Assembly: GCF_000173415.1 (NCBI RefSeq)
Contig: NZ_ABXW01000018.1
Coordinates: 1-64,000 of the forward strand
Reading direction: 5' to 3'
Length of the DNA stretch: 64,000 bases
DNA from: Providencia alcalifaciens DSM 30120
GTDB lineage: Bacteria; Pseudomonadota; Gammaproteobacteria; Enterobacterales; Enterobacteriaceae
The notes under the pieces are model-generated. The model worked only from the letters and a program-made list of their open reading frames with translations. It was not told the DNA's origin and searched no databases. This document shows positions 9,836-18,661 of this stretch, one piece after another. The position numbers and the translations under genes are program-made. Numbering within the stretch: the first letter of the stretch is position 1; every line of letters begins with the position of its first letter.

Positions 9836-11662
9836 TCATTCATAACCTTCTAGATGGTCTTGGATCAAGGTCATAAATGCCTCTCCAAAACGTTCTAACT
9901 TACGCTCGCCCACCCCATTGATCAGCAAGAGTTCAACCGGTTTAGTTGGGCAATGCTCTGCCATTTCAATTAACGTTGCATCATTGAAGACCACAAAAGG
10001 TGGGATATTCTCTTCATCTGCGATGGATTTACGTAATTTACGCAATTTGGCAAACAGCTTCTTATCATAATTGCCATGGTAAATTTTGTTTTGTTGATTC
10101 CGGCTTTTGGTGACTAAAACTCGAGGAACCGCCAACTGTAATGGCATTTCGCCTCGGAGTATCGGTCTGGCCGCTTCGGTTAACTGTAATGCTGAAAAAT
10201 GGGTAATATTCTGGGTGATCATCCCTAAATGAATCAATTGGCGCAATACACTCACCCAATGTTCATTCGTGTGTTCTTTACCAATGCCATAGACTGGTAG
10301 CTTATCGTGCCCTAAATCACGGATCCGCTGATTATTCGCTCCCCGTAGCACTTCAACAATATAGCCAATACCAAAACGCTGTCCAACACGATAAATGCAC
10401 GATAAAGCTTTTTGTGCATCCACTAATCCATCATAGCGTTTTGGTGGATCGAGACAAATATCGCAGTTACCACATGGCTTTTGGCGGTTTTCACCAAAAT
10501 AATTCAGTAACACCAAACGGCGACACGTTTGTGCTTCTGCAAACGCGGCGATCGCGTTCAATTTATGACGTTCAATATCCTGCTGCATTCCTGCCGGCTT
10601 TTCTTCTAAGCACCGACGCAACCATGCCATATCCGCAGGATCATAAAATAGAATAGCTTCCGCCTCGACGCCATCACGCCCTGCTCGTCCTGTCTCTTGG
10701 TAATACGCTTCAATATTACGAGGGATGTCAAAATGCGCCACAAAACGCACATTGGATTTGTTAATTCCCATCCCAAATGCGACGGTCGCCACGACAATTT
10801 GCAGGTTGTCTTTCTGAAAAGCATCTTGTACCCACTCACGCTGAGCATTTTCTAAACCCGCATGGTAGGCCGCAACACTTAAACCTCGCTTTTGTAATCT
10901 TTCTGCGGTTTCTTCCACTTTGCTACGGCTATTACAGTAAACAATACCGGACTTGCCTTTTTGAGCCTTAATGAAAAACCAGAGTTGATCTAACGGCTTA
11001 TATTTTTCGACTAAAGTATAGCGAATGTTTGGTCGGTCGAAGCTGCTAACATGGATTAATGGGTCGTTCAGTTCCAATAAACGAACAATATCAGCGCGAG
11101 TAGTTTCATCGGCTGTTGCCGTCAGAGCCATCACTGGTACATTAGGTAACGCGCGGCGTAATTGACCTAATGAACGGTATTCTGGGCGAAAATCATGGCC
11201 CCATTGGGAAATACAGTGTGCTTCATCTACCGCCAGTAAGGCGATATCCCAACTCTCCAACTGTTGAATAAAATAGTCAGTCAGTAAGCGTTCTGGTGCC
11301 ACATACAAGAGTTTAATTTTCCCTTGGGTGCACTGTTCCATGATTTGGCGTTGTTCGAGAGAAGTTTGCGAAGAGTTCAAACAGGCGGCTTCAACACCGT
11401 GTAATTTCAGTTGGTCGACTTGATCCTTCATCAAGGATATCAAGGGAGAAACCACCAATGTTATCCCTTGTTTCACCAAGGCTGGAACTTGATAACAGAG
11501 CGATTTTCCGCCCCCCGTAGGCATCAATACTAAGCAATCGCGACCATCGAGGATCCCACCAATGACAGCATCTTGCCCTGGACGAAAGGATTGATAACCA
11601 AACGTGCTGTTTAGCACATTTTCAGCGAGTGAAAGTTGATTGATAACGCAAGCGGTAGACAC
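9836..11662 (-). CDS. recQ: ATP-dependent DNA helicase RecQ
   Basis: A 3'-5' superfamily 2 helicase of the RecF pathway that also processes stalled forks. Domains in order: DEXH helicase with Walker A MPTGGGKS and DEAH in [20 protein letters not shown], the second RecA-like domain with [10 protein letters not shown], a zinc-binding domain (C-x16-C-x2-C-x2-C in [17 protein letters not shown]), winged helix, and a C-terminal HRDC domain. The 608 residues match E. coli (609). It heads the recQ-pldB-yigL operon. Confidence 0.97.
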   Translation of the reverse strand: MSTACVINQLSLAENVLNSTFGYQSFRPGQDAVIGGILDGRDCLVLMPTGGGKSLCYQVPALVKQGITLVVSPLISLMKDQVDQLKLHGVEAACLNSSQTSLEQRQIMEQCTQGKIKLLYVAPERLLTDYFIQQLESWDIALLAVDEAHCISQWGHDFRPEYRSLGQLRRALPNVPVMALTATADETTRADIVRLLELNDPLIHVSSFDRPNIRYTLVEKYKPLDQLWFFIKAQKGKSGIVYCNSRSKVEETAERLQKRGLSVAAYHAGLENAQREWVQDAFQKDNLQIVVATVAFGMGINKSNVRFVAHFDIPRNIEAYYQETGRAGRDGVEAEAILFYDPADMAWLRRCLEEKPAGMQQDIERHKLNAIAAFAEAQTCRRLVLLNYFGENRQKPCGNCDICLDPPKRYDGLVDAQKALSCIYRVGQRFGIGYIVEVLRGANNQRIRDLGHDKLPVYGIGKEHTNEHWVSVLRQLIHLGMITQNITHFSALQLTEAARPILRGEMPLQLAVPRVLVTKSRNQQNKIYHGNYDKKLFAKLRKLRKSIADEENIPPFVVFNDATLIEMAEHCPTKPVELLLINGVGERKLERFGEAFMTLIQDHLEGYE

Positions 11663-11754
11663 GAATTTCCTCTAGAGGTTGAAACAAATAGCTGCCCGAA
11701 AAGAGCAGCTATTGGCAAGATATTACCTTGAATTGACCGGAATGTCTGCCCAGA

Positions 11755-12648
11755 TCACATGATATCGTTCAGCATAACACCGATACCAAAACGCGTTTGA
11801 CGGTAGTTATAGTCTATCATCGACTCACCATAACCACTAAACAGTTGGGTATAAAGGCGCACATGTTTCGTCATCGGGTAGCTCCATCCCAACTCTGCAT
11901 TGCCATAACCAGAGTTCCAGTTATAGTGTCCTGCTACCGAAATTACACTTTCGCCAAGGTCATAGCCCACTTTGACGCGATAATAACCAAGGTATTTATT
12001 GATATCTGGGTTGTCATCACTGCTTTCGCTTTCAGGAATGCGGTACCACGGTTTTAACTCAACTTGCCAATCCCCTTTTTGTGCCATCGCTCGGGCATAA
12101 ACTCGATTCCAGCTACGAGATGTAGGATCTGAACGACCGTTCGACTCGTGGTTAAAACCTGTTTCAAACTCACGTAACGTCCAGCCAGCAAATTGGTTAT
12201 CTAGCGCCCAGCCCACAAAAATTTGGGGTTGATAGTTGGTTTCACGAAATGGTGAAGATTCTTTCTTGTTACTTAGTTGCCACCAAGAACGCTGAGTATA
12301 AGAGGCGGCGAGCACTGAGTTTTCCCCTGCGATGCCACGCCAAATTGGAAATGCCAAACTCAATTGGAATTTCACTTCATCGTTAAGCGCATCATTCCCC
12401 CAATCATAGCTCGCGATGGCTTTTTTATTCATCGACGAAGTATAGGTATAAATGATGTAGTTAGGTTCGTAAGGATATAAAACAAAGGGGTTATCATAAT
12501 GTTGCAGTAACCCAGAAATAATACTTCCGCGAACGGGGGTATGATTTGCTGCATCCTGCTGTGCCGGTTCTTCGGTATTATCAGATGCAAAGAGTGAAAC
12601 AGACCAGAAACAGAGCACAGAACTCAACAACATTTGTAAAGCGCGCAT
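11755..12648 (-). CDS. pldA: Outer-membrane phospholipase A1
   Basis: OMPLA is a 12-stranded outer-membrane beta-barrel, dormant as a monomer and active as a calcium-bound dimer when lipid asymmetry is lost. There is a signal peptide (about 1-22, ending SLFASDN). The active-site segment FNHESNGRSDPTSRSWNR carries the His-Ser pair and downstream Asn region. The C-terminus ends in aromatic beta-strand residues, although with a short tail (GVMLNDIM). The 297 residues fit the family. It is divergent from yigI. Confidence 0.96.
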   Translation of the reverse strand: MRALQMLLSSVLCFWSVSLFASDNTEEPAQQDAANHTPVRGSIISGLLQHYDNPFVLYPYEPNYIIYTYTSSMNKKAIASYDWGNDALNDEVKFQLSLAFPIWRGIAGENSVLAASYTQRSWWQLSNKKESSPFRETNYQPQIFVGWALDNQFAGWTLREFETGFNHESNGRSDPTSRSWNRVYARAMAQKGDWQVELKPWYRIPESESSDDNPDINKYLGYYRVKVGYDLGESVISVAGHYNWNSGYGNAELGWSYPMTKHVRLYTQLFSGYGESMIDYNYRQTRFGIGVMLNDIM

Positions 12649-12800
12649 TTGCCATTCCTATTTCAACAGCAGTGAAAAAAAATTTGTCTCATTTTACACC
12701 GAAACATGATTAACCGTTGAAAGATTATTCATTTGTTTTCTAGATATTAGCACATACATAATGTTAACTTATGATTAACATCATAGACAAGGATCCTAAA

Positions 12801-13271
12801 ATGAATGACCGCATCTATACCTTCGAAGAAGCCAGTAAATTTATGAGTGATGCTTTTATCTACAAAATGCCATTTAATCAACTGCTTGGGATTGAGCTTT
12901 TGCAAATGACGGATGACTTAGTTCAATTGTCCGTAAAAAATCGCCCTGAACTTATTGGAAATTTTACCCAAAATATTCTGCATGGCGGTGTTATTGCATC
13001 CCTGTTAGATGTGGCAGGAGGCATGGTCTGTATCAATCGGATCCTACAACGCATTGACACTCTCACATATCAAGATATTGCAGATAAGATGTCAAAGATG
13101 GGCACTATCGACTTACGCGTTGACTACTTACGTCCTGGTCGTGGTGATGTATTTATTGCGAGCGCCAGCTTACTCCGTGATGGCAATAAAATAGCAGTAA
13201 CTCGCAGTGAATTGCACAATGAAAAAAACCAACATATTGCGACGGCAACGGCGACTTATTTAATCGGATGA
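12801..13271 (+). CDS. yigI: PaaI-type hotdog thioesterase YigI
   Basis: A hotdog-fold protein of the acyl-CoA thioesterase family; E. coli YigI hydrolyses medium and long acyl-CoAs. The conserved active-site segment LHGGVIASLLDVAGG and the later GTIDLRVDYLRPGRG are present. I choose the ATG at 12801 (156 residues) over one 30 bp upstream, because AAGGA precedes it and the N-terminus then aligns with E. coli. It stands between pldA and rarD, as in E. coli. Confidence 0.9.
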   Translation: MNDRIYTFEEASKFMSDAFIYKMPFNQLLGIELLQMTDDLVQLSVKNRPELIGNFTQNILHGGVIASLLDVAGGMVCINRILQRIDTLTYQDIADKMSKMGTIDLRVDYLRPGRGDVFIASASLLRDGNKIAVTRSELHNEKNQHIATATATYLIG

Positions 13272-13420
13272 AACACCCCAATAAATAATTAATAACCTCA
13301 TTAACTAATAGCTTGTAAAAAAACCTGAGCAATGTCACATTAATGGCATCACACATCGAACCATCCGCTTTCTTGGTTTCGATCTCTCAGTTTGACTTTA
13401 TATCAATTTCAGAGCTATTC

Positions 13421-14314
13421 ATGAGCCAACAAAATACTACCAAAGGCGTGTTATGTGCCTTAGGCGCTTATTTTATTTGGGGTGTTGCTCCCATTTATTT
13501 TAAATCTATTAAAGAAGTTCCAGCCGAAGAAATTTTGACTCACCGGATTATTTGGTCATTTTTCTTTATGCTGCTACTGCTCACTATTTCACGCCATTGG
13601 AGTTATTTCCGCCAAGTATTAAAACAACCTAAAAAAATCTTAGTCTTAGGTGTCACTGCGGTAACAATTGCGTCTAACTGGTTGATTTACATCTGGGCAG
13701 TAAATAATGGTCATATGCTACAAGCCAGCTTAGGATACTTTATCAACCCTCTGGTTAACGTACTGTTTGGTATGCTATTTTTGCATGAACGTTTTCGTAG
13801 AATGCAATGGGTCGCGGTTGGACTAGCATTGACGGGCGTGTTAATTCAGCTATGGCAGTTTGGCTCTGTGCCTATCATTGGGTTAAGTCTTGCGGTGACA
13901 TTTGCAACCTACGGATTATTACGCAAAAAATTGGGGGTTGATGCCCAAACAGGCATAACATTTGAAACCTTATGGTTACTACCTGTTGGTATCATTTTCT
14001 TATTGTTCTTTGCAGATAGTCCTACAAGTGACATGACGATGAACAGTTGGCATTTAAATATCCTCTTAATTGCCGCAGGGATTATCACCACTGTTCCATT
14101 GTTGCTATTTACTGAAGCTGCCAATCATTTAAGGCTATCAACATTGGGCTTTTTCCAGTATTTAGGTCCAAGCATTATGTTCTTACTGGCCGTCTTTATG
14201 TATGGTGAAGTGATGACCCAAGAACTGCTCATCACATTTGGCTTTATCTGGGTTGCATTAATTTTATTTACTTTAGATGCGTTATATACACAGCAGAAGC
14301 TTAGAAGAAAATAA
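13421..14314 (+). CDS. rarD: EamA-family transporter RarD
   Basis: A ten-span member of the drug/metabolite transporter superfamily; E. coli RarD is described as chloramphenicol-sensitive, but its substrate is unknown. The N-terminus KGVLCALGAYFIWGVAPIYFK and the GFFQYLGPSIMFLLAVFMYGE region are characteristic. The ATG at 13421 is preferred to one 78 bp upstream because it aligns with E. coli RarD and removes an atypical polar extension. It marks the left edge of the accessory region. Confidence 0.92.
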   Translation: MSQQNTTKGVLCALGAYFIWGVAPIYFKSIKEVPAEEILTHRIIWSFFFMLLLLTISRHWSYFRQVLKQPKKILVLGVTAVTIASNWLIYIWAVNNGHMLQASLGYFINPLVNVLFGMLFLHERFRRMQWVAVGLALTGVLIQLWQFGSVPIIGLSLAVTFATYGLLRKKLGVDAQTGITFETLWLLPVGIIFLLFFADSPTSDMTMNSWHLNILLIAAGIITTVPLLLFTEAANHLRLSTLGFFQYLGPSIMFLLAVFMYGEVMTQELLITFGFIWVALILFTLDALYTQQKLRRK

Positions 14315-14686
14315 CATTTAATTTTTCCTATTATGGGCATTCGTGCCCATAATATCGGACTTAAATTAGTGCTAACACGCTAATTATATTATTTTGTTTA
14401 TATAGGTTTCATTTAATGGAACTAGAAAGATTAAATTATTTTATATAAATAAGTGATTTTTATTAAAATTCAATTTAACTTTTTATCATTTTTATCCCGT
14501 TTTCAACCTCTTTAAAGCAAACCCGTTTTATTCTTTTATTTCAATAAATTACAAATATTTTAATCACTTGATTTTAGATAAAAAATGATTCATATTTAAC
14601 TTACATTAAATTCTACGTTATTTATTTACCTTTCAAACATCAACTCGTTGAAATAAAACAGTATATTTATTTATTGAAATAAATGA

Positions 14687-14715
14687 TTGCTTAATAGGAG
14701 CTTGATAATTATATT
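14687..14715 (+). promoter_or_regulatory. Promoter of the permease leader
   Basis: TTGCTT (14687-14692) and TATATT (14710-14715) are separated by exactly 17 bp. Transcription would start at about 14721-14723, which is the first base of the closing helix of the leader structure. That coincidence supports both calls. Confidence 0.6.
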
Positions 14716-14721
14716 GTACGC

Positions 14722-14848
14722 CGCTTGTATTCACCCCAGCGGATGGTAATGGTCCGATTCATTACTGACGTTTCATTAAAGTGCGCACGATGACAGTGAT
14801 TTTATATTCTGTCCTGGTGCGAGGTTTTCTGAAATTGAATACAAAGCG
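14722..14848 (+). ncRNA. Candidate structured leader RNA (three-way junction)
   Basis: A 12-bp closing helix joins 14722-14733 (CGCTTGTATTCA) to 14836-14848 (TGAATACAA-A-GCG, one bulged A). Inside it are two hairpins: GTAATG/CATTAC at 14746-14751 and 14760-14765 with an 8-nt loop, and CGCAC...GACAG against CTGTC...GTGCG at 14784-14821 with a 3x3 internal loop. A downstream TGTATTCA (14950-14957) could pair with the 3' strand of the closing helix instead. This is the architecture of a cis-regulatory aptamer with a switch. It does not match the riboswitch classes whose consensus I can recall. The permease starts 152 nt later. Confidence 0.55.
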
Positions 14849-15000
14849 TCTACCACATACCTAATTCAATAATTAACGTATGTAAAAAACAAGACATGTA
14901 GTGCTATAGCTGAAGTTATATGGCTGCATTTTTAGGTTCACTCGGCCTGTGTATTCAGACAGAGTTAACGTTGTTAAGGGCTTTTGGGAAGGGCTTCAAA

Positions 15001-16374
15001 ATGCAACAGAATACCGTTCAAATGAAACGTGTACTGACCACCCCTGCGTTAGTGTTTTTCGGGCTTGCCTATATGGTACCGCTCGGGATTTTTACCACCT
15101 ATGGACAAGTTACTGTATTAAGTGAAGGCCACCTGCCTATCGCTTATTTAATTACACTTGCTGCTGTCTTCTTTACAGCCATGAGCTATTGCCGCATGAC
15201 CAGCGCACTCCCACTTTCTGGGTCTGCCTATTCATATGTGCAAAAAACCTTTGGCGGCACTCTTGGATTTCTTGTTGGTTGGGCACAACTACTGGATTAT
15301 CTATTTCTTCCGATTATTAACTACATTGCCATTGGGATCTTTGTCCACGAAGCACTCCCCAATATCCCAATGCCAGTGATAATCTGCTCAACCATTGCGA
15401 TTGTTAGCATCATGAACATTCTGGGTATCAAACTGGTATCTTGGATGAATATGCTGATTATTCTGATGCAATTTGTGTTTATCGCCATCTTCTTATACAT
15501 CTGCTTCCAAAATGCCTATGTTTTAGATGTCGAAGCACTAATGGCGCCATTAACGGTGATGTCATCACAAGTATCAGGGCTCTTCGCCGGTGCTGCGGTA
15601 CTGTGCTTAGCCTTCTTAGGCTTTGATGCTATTTCGACGATGGCAGAAGAGACTAAAGATGCTCGTCGTGCTTTACCAAAAGCCATTTTATATACCGTAT
15701 TTATCGCGGGAGCGATGTTCATTGCTATCTCTTACGGCGCACACTTAATGTACCCGGTATGGCAAGACTTTATCCCGAACACCGATGTTGCCAGTATTGC
15801 AGTGATGCAACAAGTGGGCGATAAAATGAAGTGGATCGGCGCATCCTTAATGGCATCAAGCTTTATTACCGCTTATGTTATTGGTGTATTTGCTTCCGCA
15901 ATGACATCTCAAGCCAGTATTGTGCGTATTTTCTATGCTATGGGTCGTGAAGGTGTGCTACCGCGTTCTATCTTTGCCTATTTACATCCACGCCTGAATA
16001 CACCGGTATATTCCATTATTTTTGTGGCGGTAGCTTCGCTGCTGTCTCTTGTGCTATCTCTTAGCATGGTTGCCTCCATGATAAGCTTCGGTGCACTGAT
16101 CGCCTTTACCTTCGTGAATTTATCGGTCATTAAACATTTCTATATTGACCGTAAAGCTTCCTTGGATAATACCAAACTGCTCACGTGTTTGATTATGCCA
16201 TCGATTGGGGTTGTTTTAACCTTGTGGTTATGGACAAGCCTAGATGCAGAAGCCTTTACAGTGGGTTTATGTTGGTTAGCCGCAGGTGCAGGTTATCTCA
16301 CTTTATTAACCCATGGTTTTACTCGTCGTCCGCCTGCTATATCCGATGCCGAGACTGAGATGATTATCAATTAA
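15001..16374 (+). CDS. APC-family amine/amino-acid permease, putrescine importer type
   Basis: A twelve-span amino acid-polyamine-organocation transporter, 457 residues from the chosen start. It resembles the E. coli putrescine importers PlaP and PuuP over its length: an early LAYMVPLGIFTTYG, SGSAYSYVQKTFGGTLGFLVGWAQLLDYLF, and FLGFDAISTMAEETKDARRALPKAI. The substrate is not proven; a cationic amine or amino acid is likely. The ATG at 15001 follows GGGAAGGGC; the in-frame start at 14920 would add 27 residues absent from homologs and overlap the leader. A YtcJ-type amidohydrolase follows, separated by a repeat and a terminator. Confidence 0.88.
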   Translation: MQQNTVQMKRVLTTPALVFFGLAYMVPLGIFTTYGQVTVLSEGHLPIAYLITLAAVFFTAMSYCRMTSALPLSGSAYSYVQKTFGGTLGFLVGWAQLLDYLFLPIINYIAIGIFVHEALPNIPMPVIICSTIAIVSIMNILGIKLVSWMNMLIILMQFVFIAIFLYICFQNAYVLDVEALMAPLTVMSSQVSGLFAGAAVLCLAFLGFDAISTMAEETKDARRALPKAILYTVFIAGAMFIAISYGAHLMYPVWQDFIPNTDVASIAVMQQVGDKMKWIGASLMASSFITAYVIGVFASAMTSQASIVRIFYAMGREGVLPRSIFAYLHPRLNTPVYSIIFVAVASLLSLVLSLSMVASMISFGALIAFTFVNLSVIKHFYIDRKASLDNTKLLTCLIMPSIGVVLTLWLWTSLDAEAFTVGLCWLAAGAGYLTLLTHGFTRRPPAISDAETEMIIN

Positions 16375-16397
16375 TTTTCCCAGTACCTTTCGTTGAT

Positions 16398-16587
16398 TAT
16401 GGGGAAGCTTATCTTCCCCATTGAGGTTGTTGACAAAGCAGGATAAAAACGTCGTTTTTCCTGCTTTGTGTTATCAGCCGAAAATCAATGAATTGATTTT
16501 CCTAATTATTTTCAAAACCTATTCAACCTGCCACCAAACCTAGCCGGTTTGTCAGCAGTCTGTATGGGGAAGTATATCTTCCCCATT
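16398..16587 (+). repeat. Intergenic repeat element, copy A
   Basis: A core of about 140 bp (16423-16562) lies between two 25-bp direct duplications (16398-16422 and 16563-16587), each a hairpin with stem GGGGAAG/CTTCCCC. The core has hairpin ACAAAGCAGGA/TCCTGCTTTGT, hairpin AAAATCAAT/ATTGATTTT and hairpin AAACC/GGTTT, with short inverted ends TGACAAA (16431) and TTTGTCA (16548). Copy B lies at 25884-26065. I do not recognise the family; it is not ERIC. Confidence 0.7.
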
Positions 16588-16595
16588 ATTTTTTT
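16566..16595 (+). terminator. Terminator of the APC permease
   Basis: GGGGAAG/CTTCCCC hairpin followed by ATTATTTTTTT. It is also the right-hand flanking duplication of repeat copy A. Its near-twin at 16401-16419 lacks the T run. Confidence 0.75.
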
Positions 16596-16602
16596 GGTTC
16601 TG

Positions 16603-16617
16603 GCTCCTTAGGAGCCC
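16603..16617 (+). promoter_or_regulatory. Hairpin just upstream of the amidohydrolase start
   Basis: GGCTCC-TTA-GGAGCC lies in the 50 bp between the preceding terminator and the start codon at 16637. The strand TTAGGAG resembles a ribosome-binding sequence but is over 20 bases from the ATG. Its role is unclear. Confidence 0.3.
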
Positions 16618-16636
16618 CTGATACAGACGGTTTACG

Positions 16637-18358
16637 ATGAATAATAAAATTGCTGATGTTATTTATTTCAACGGTTATATCTATACCGCAGACAGTCAAG
16701 ATAGCGTTGTTGACGCTATCGCCTTGAAAGATGGTTATATTCTTGGAACAGGGACTTCAAATGAATTGCATCAATATGTAGGTCCAGAAACAGAGAGCAT
16801 CGATCTTGAAGGCAAAATGATGATGCCAGGGATCATCGATGGACATATGCACCCATTTTGGGGAGGCATTCAGCTTTTTGGCTGCCATCTGAACTATGAA
16901 TCCCTGACTATCGAGCAAATTTTACAACGCGTGCAAAGCCACCTCGATAAAGACCCGCGCACGGGAGAAAATGACTGGCTAAAAGTCACTGCGTGGTTAC
17001 GTCAAGGCATGTTACCTGCGGGTATTGATATGTATCGTGAAGATATGGATAAACTCAATACCAAACGCCCTGTAGTCCTGTTCTCCAATGACTGCCATAC
17101 GCTATTAGCCAATAGCCGAGCGCTCGAATTATTTGGGATCTCTAAAGATACTCCTGAGCCGCCAGATGGCAAAATTGGTAAGTACGAGAATGGTGAACTC
17201 AATGGTATTCTCGAAGATGCTCCAGCCATGCGTGCTGCCGATAGCATTCCATCGATCCGCGATGAACAAGCGGTAGAAGTGGCTGAGCTCGTTCAAAAAG
17301 TATTGAACCAGCAAGGTGTCACGATGGTGATGGATGCCCGTGTTTCTGAGCAGCAATTAAACGCATTCCACCAACTTCAACAACGTGGCGAACTGACATT
17401 ACGTTTCCAAGCTGCGCGAGAAATCACGCCTGATGATACGCCAAATGTTGCTGCGGTCGCCGCTGCGGTTGATAAAGCTGTTGCTTTCGCCAAAAAATGG
17501 CACCAAGCCGAATGGACACCAGCACCTGGCATCGGATTACGTAACATCAAAATGTTTGTGGATGGTGTGCTGCAATATCCAACCATGACTGCGTCATTAC
17601 TACAGCCATATCGTGTGAATAAAGGCACCGATAGCGCCCCTAATTGGGTTGAAACCGATAACTACGGCGATCTCTATTTTACCGCTGAGATCCTCAATGA
17701 GCTACTCGAAAAAATTGCTGCCGCAGGCTACGATCCTCACTTACACACTGTAGGAGAAGGTGCCGTCTCTATCGTGTTAGATGCGATTGAAAAAATGCGA
17801 GCTGCACATCCTGAAAAAGATATTCGCCCAGGACTCGCTCACAATGAGCTGGTTGACGCTAAAGACTATGCGCGTTTTGCACGTCTAAACACTATCGCCT
17901 GCTTATCATTCCAGTGGGCTGCTCCAACACCTGAACTGGCTGCATTCGAGAAAAACATGCTCGGTGAAACCCGCTTCCAGCAACTAGAGCCTATTGCTAA
18001 GTTTATTGATGCAGGTGCCGTGGTTGCTTTTGGTAGTGACTGGCCAATCGATGATTTTGACGAATGGTATGATTTGAAAGTCGCAGCCACACGTCGTGGA
18101 CGCGATATTAATGGTCAACCCGCGCCAAGACTCGATAATGATCGGGACATGACTGTGATTGAAGTTTTGCGTTCTGCAACAATAGATTCCGCTTATGCAC
18201 AGCATCGTGAAGATGTTGTCGGATCCCTTGAGGTGGGTAAATTTGCAGACATGATCGTGTTAGATCGCAATGTATTTAAAATACCTGCTGATGACATTGA
18301 AAATGTGAAAGTCTTGCGCACTATTGTTGGGGGTAAAACTGTTCATATTGCTTCGTAG
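16637..18358 (+). CDS. YtcJ-type metal-dependent amidohydrolase
   Basis: A 573-residue amidohydrolase-superfamily enzyme of the YtcJ/LAF3 group. It has the composite beta-sandwich and TIM barrel: MMPGIIDGHMHPFWGG gives the first metal ligands (H-x-H), later His residues lie in PHLHTVGEGAVSI and RPGLAHNELVD, and the terminal Asp lies in VVAFGSDWPIDDFD. The C-terminal VGSLEVGKFADMIVLD is typical. The substrate is unknown; family members hydrolyse amides, carbamates or N-formyl compounds. No signal peptide is seen, so it is cytoplasmic. Its neighbour suggests that it acts on what the APC permease imports. Confidence 0.88.
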   Translation: MNNKIADVIYFNGYIYTADSQDSVVDAIALKDGYILGTGTSNELHQYVGPETESIDLEGKMMMPGIIDGHMHPFWGGIQLFGCHLNYESLTIEQILQRVQSHLDKDPRTGENDWLKVTAWLRQGMLPAGIDMYREDMDKLNTKRPVVLFSNDCHTLLANSRALELFGISKDTPEPPDGKIGKYENGELNGILEDAPAMRAADSIPSIRDEQAVEVAELVQKVLNQQGVTMVMDARVSEQQLNAFHQLQQRGELTLRFQAAREITPDDTPNVAAVAAAVDKAVAFAKKWHQAEWTPAPGIGLRNIKMFVDGVLQYPTMTASLLQPYRVNKGTDSAPNWVETDNYGDLYFTAEILNELLEKIAAAGYDPHLHTVGEGAVSIVLDAIEKMRAAHPEKDIRPGLAHNELVDAKDYARFARLNTIACLSFQWAAPTPELAAFEKNMLGETRFQQLEPIAKFIDAGAVVAFGSDWPIDDFDEWYDLKVAATRRGRDINGQPAPRLDNDRDMTVIEVLRSATIDSAYAQHREDVVGSLEVGKFADMIVLDRNVFKIPADDIENVKVLRTIVGGKTVHIAS

Positions 18359-18383
18359 TTTTTTAATTAGTTAAAATAGTAAA

Positions 18384-18417
18384 AAGTGCCCCAATTATAT
18401 TGGGGCACTTTAGTTTG
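18384..18417 (+). terminator. Terminator of the amidohydrolase
   Basis: AAGTGCCCCA (18384-18393) pairs with TGGGGCACTT (18401-18410), followed by TTAGTTT. It begins 26 bp after the stop codon. Confidence 0.8.
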
Positions 18418-18442
18418 AGTGCTTGATATCCCAACCGGTAAT

Positions 18443-18509
18443 AAGAAAGAAGAAAGAGTGGGGAATTCATTGTCATTAAATTGAATTAATTAAAATTCTC
18501 TCCCCACTC
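18443..18509 (-). terminator. Terminator of the hok-like mRNA
   Basis: On the minus strand GAGTGGGGA pairs with TCCCCACTC around an AT-rich loop and is followed by TTTCTTCTTTCTT. It starts a few bases after the toxin stop codon. Confidence 0.7.
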
Positions 18510-18514
18510 GGTGA

Positions 18515-18661
18515 TTAATTGATTTCGTAATCCAATTTCACCTGAACGACTGTATTGTCATTATCAATATGCAAATAGCTTAATCTATCCTTTATTAAAA
18601 ATGAGCAACCCAATATTGTTACGCAAATAGAAACTACAGCTATCATTGCGTACTTTGTCAT
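18515..18661 (-). CDS. hok: Hok/Gef-family type I toxin
   Basis: A 48-residue single-span membrane toxin. Proteins of this family insert into the inner membrane and collapse its potential when the antisense RNA decays. The sequence MTKYAMIAVVSICVTILG, then a short polar C-terminal domain ending in LDYEIN, matches HokE closely: T-K-Y-A, A-V, C-x-T-x-L-G, then D-x-L and a terminal Y-E. The ATG at 18661 has AAGGAG at good spacing. One Cys often seen after the membrane span is Ser here (DRLSYL). An overlapping mok-like frame and a sok-like antisense RNA complete the module. Whether the toxin is active is unknown. Confidence 0.82.
   Translation of the reverse strand: MTKYAMIAVVSICVTILGCSFLIKDRLSYLHIDNDNTVVQVKLDYEIN

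Larger units (their letters stand above)
14315..15000 (+). other. Long AT-rich intergenic region and permease leader
   Basis: About 0.7 kb without a recognisable gene. It begins with a UUCG-capped hairpin (14331-14352, TTATGGGCA/TGCCCATAA) after rarD, continues through about 330 bp of featureless AT-rich sequence, and ends with a promoter, a structured leader RNA and the permease ribosome-binding site, annotated separately. Confidence 0.7.

Noticed and set aside
14722-14848. Leader RNA as a purine, lysine, TPP, SAM, FMN, cobalamin or guanidine riboswitch
   Set aside because: The size and junction are suggestive, but I could not find the conserved core bases of any of these classes, such as the paired loops of the purine type or the CUGAGA of TPP.
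14920-15000. N-terminal extension of the APC permease
   Set aside because: In-frame and open, but it overlaps the leader, lacks a ribosome-binding site and is absent from related permeases; the ATG at 15001 has a good site.
16431-16554. Repeat copy A as an ERIC element
   Set aside because: It lacks the conserved AGTGACTGGGG and AGCCAACGC core that the true ERIC at 61601-61725 has.
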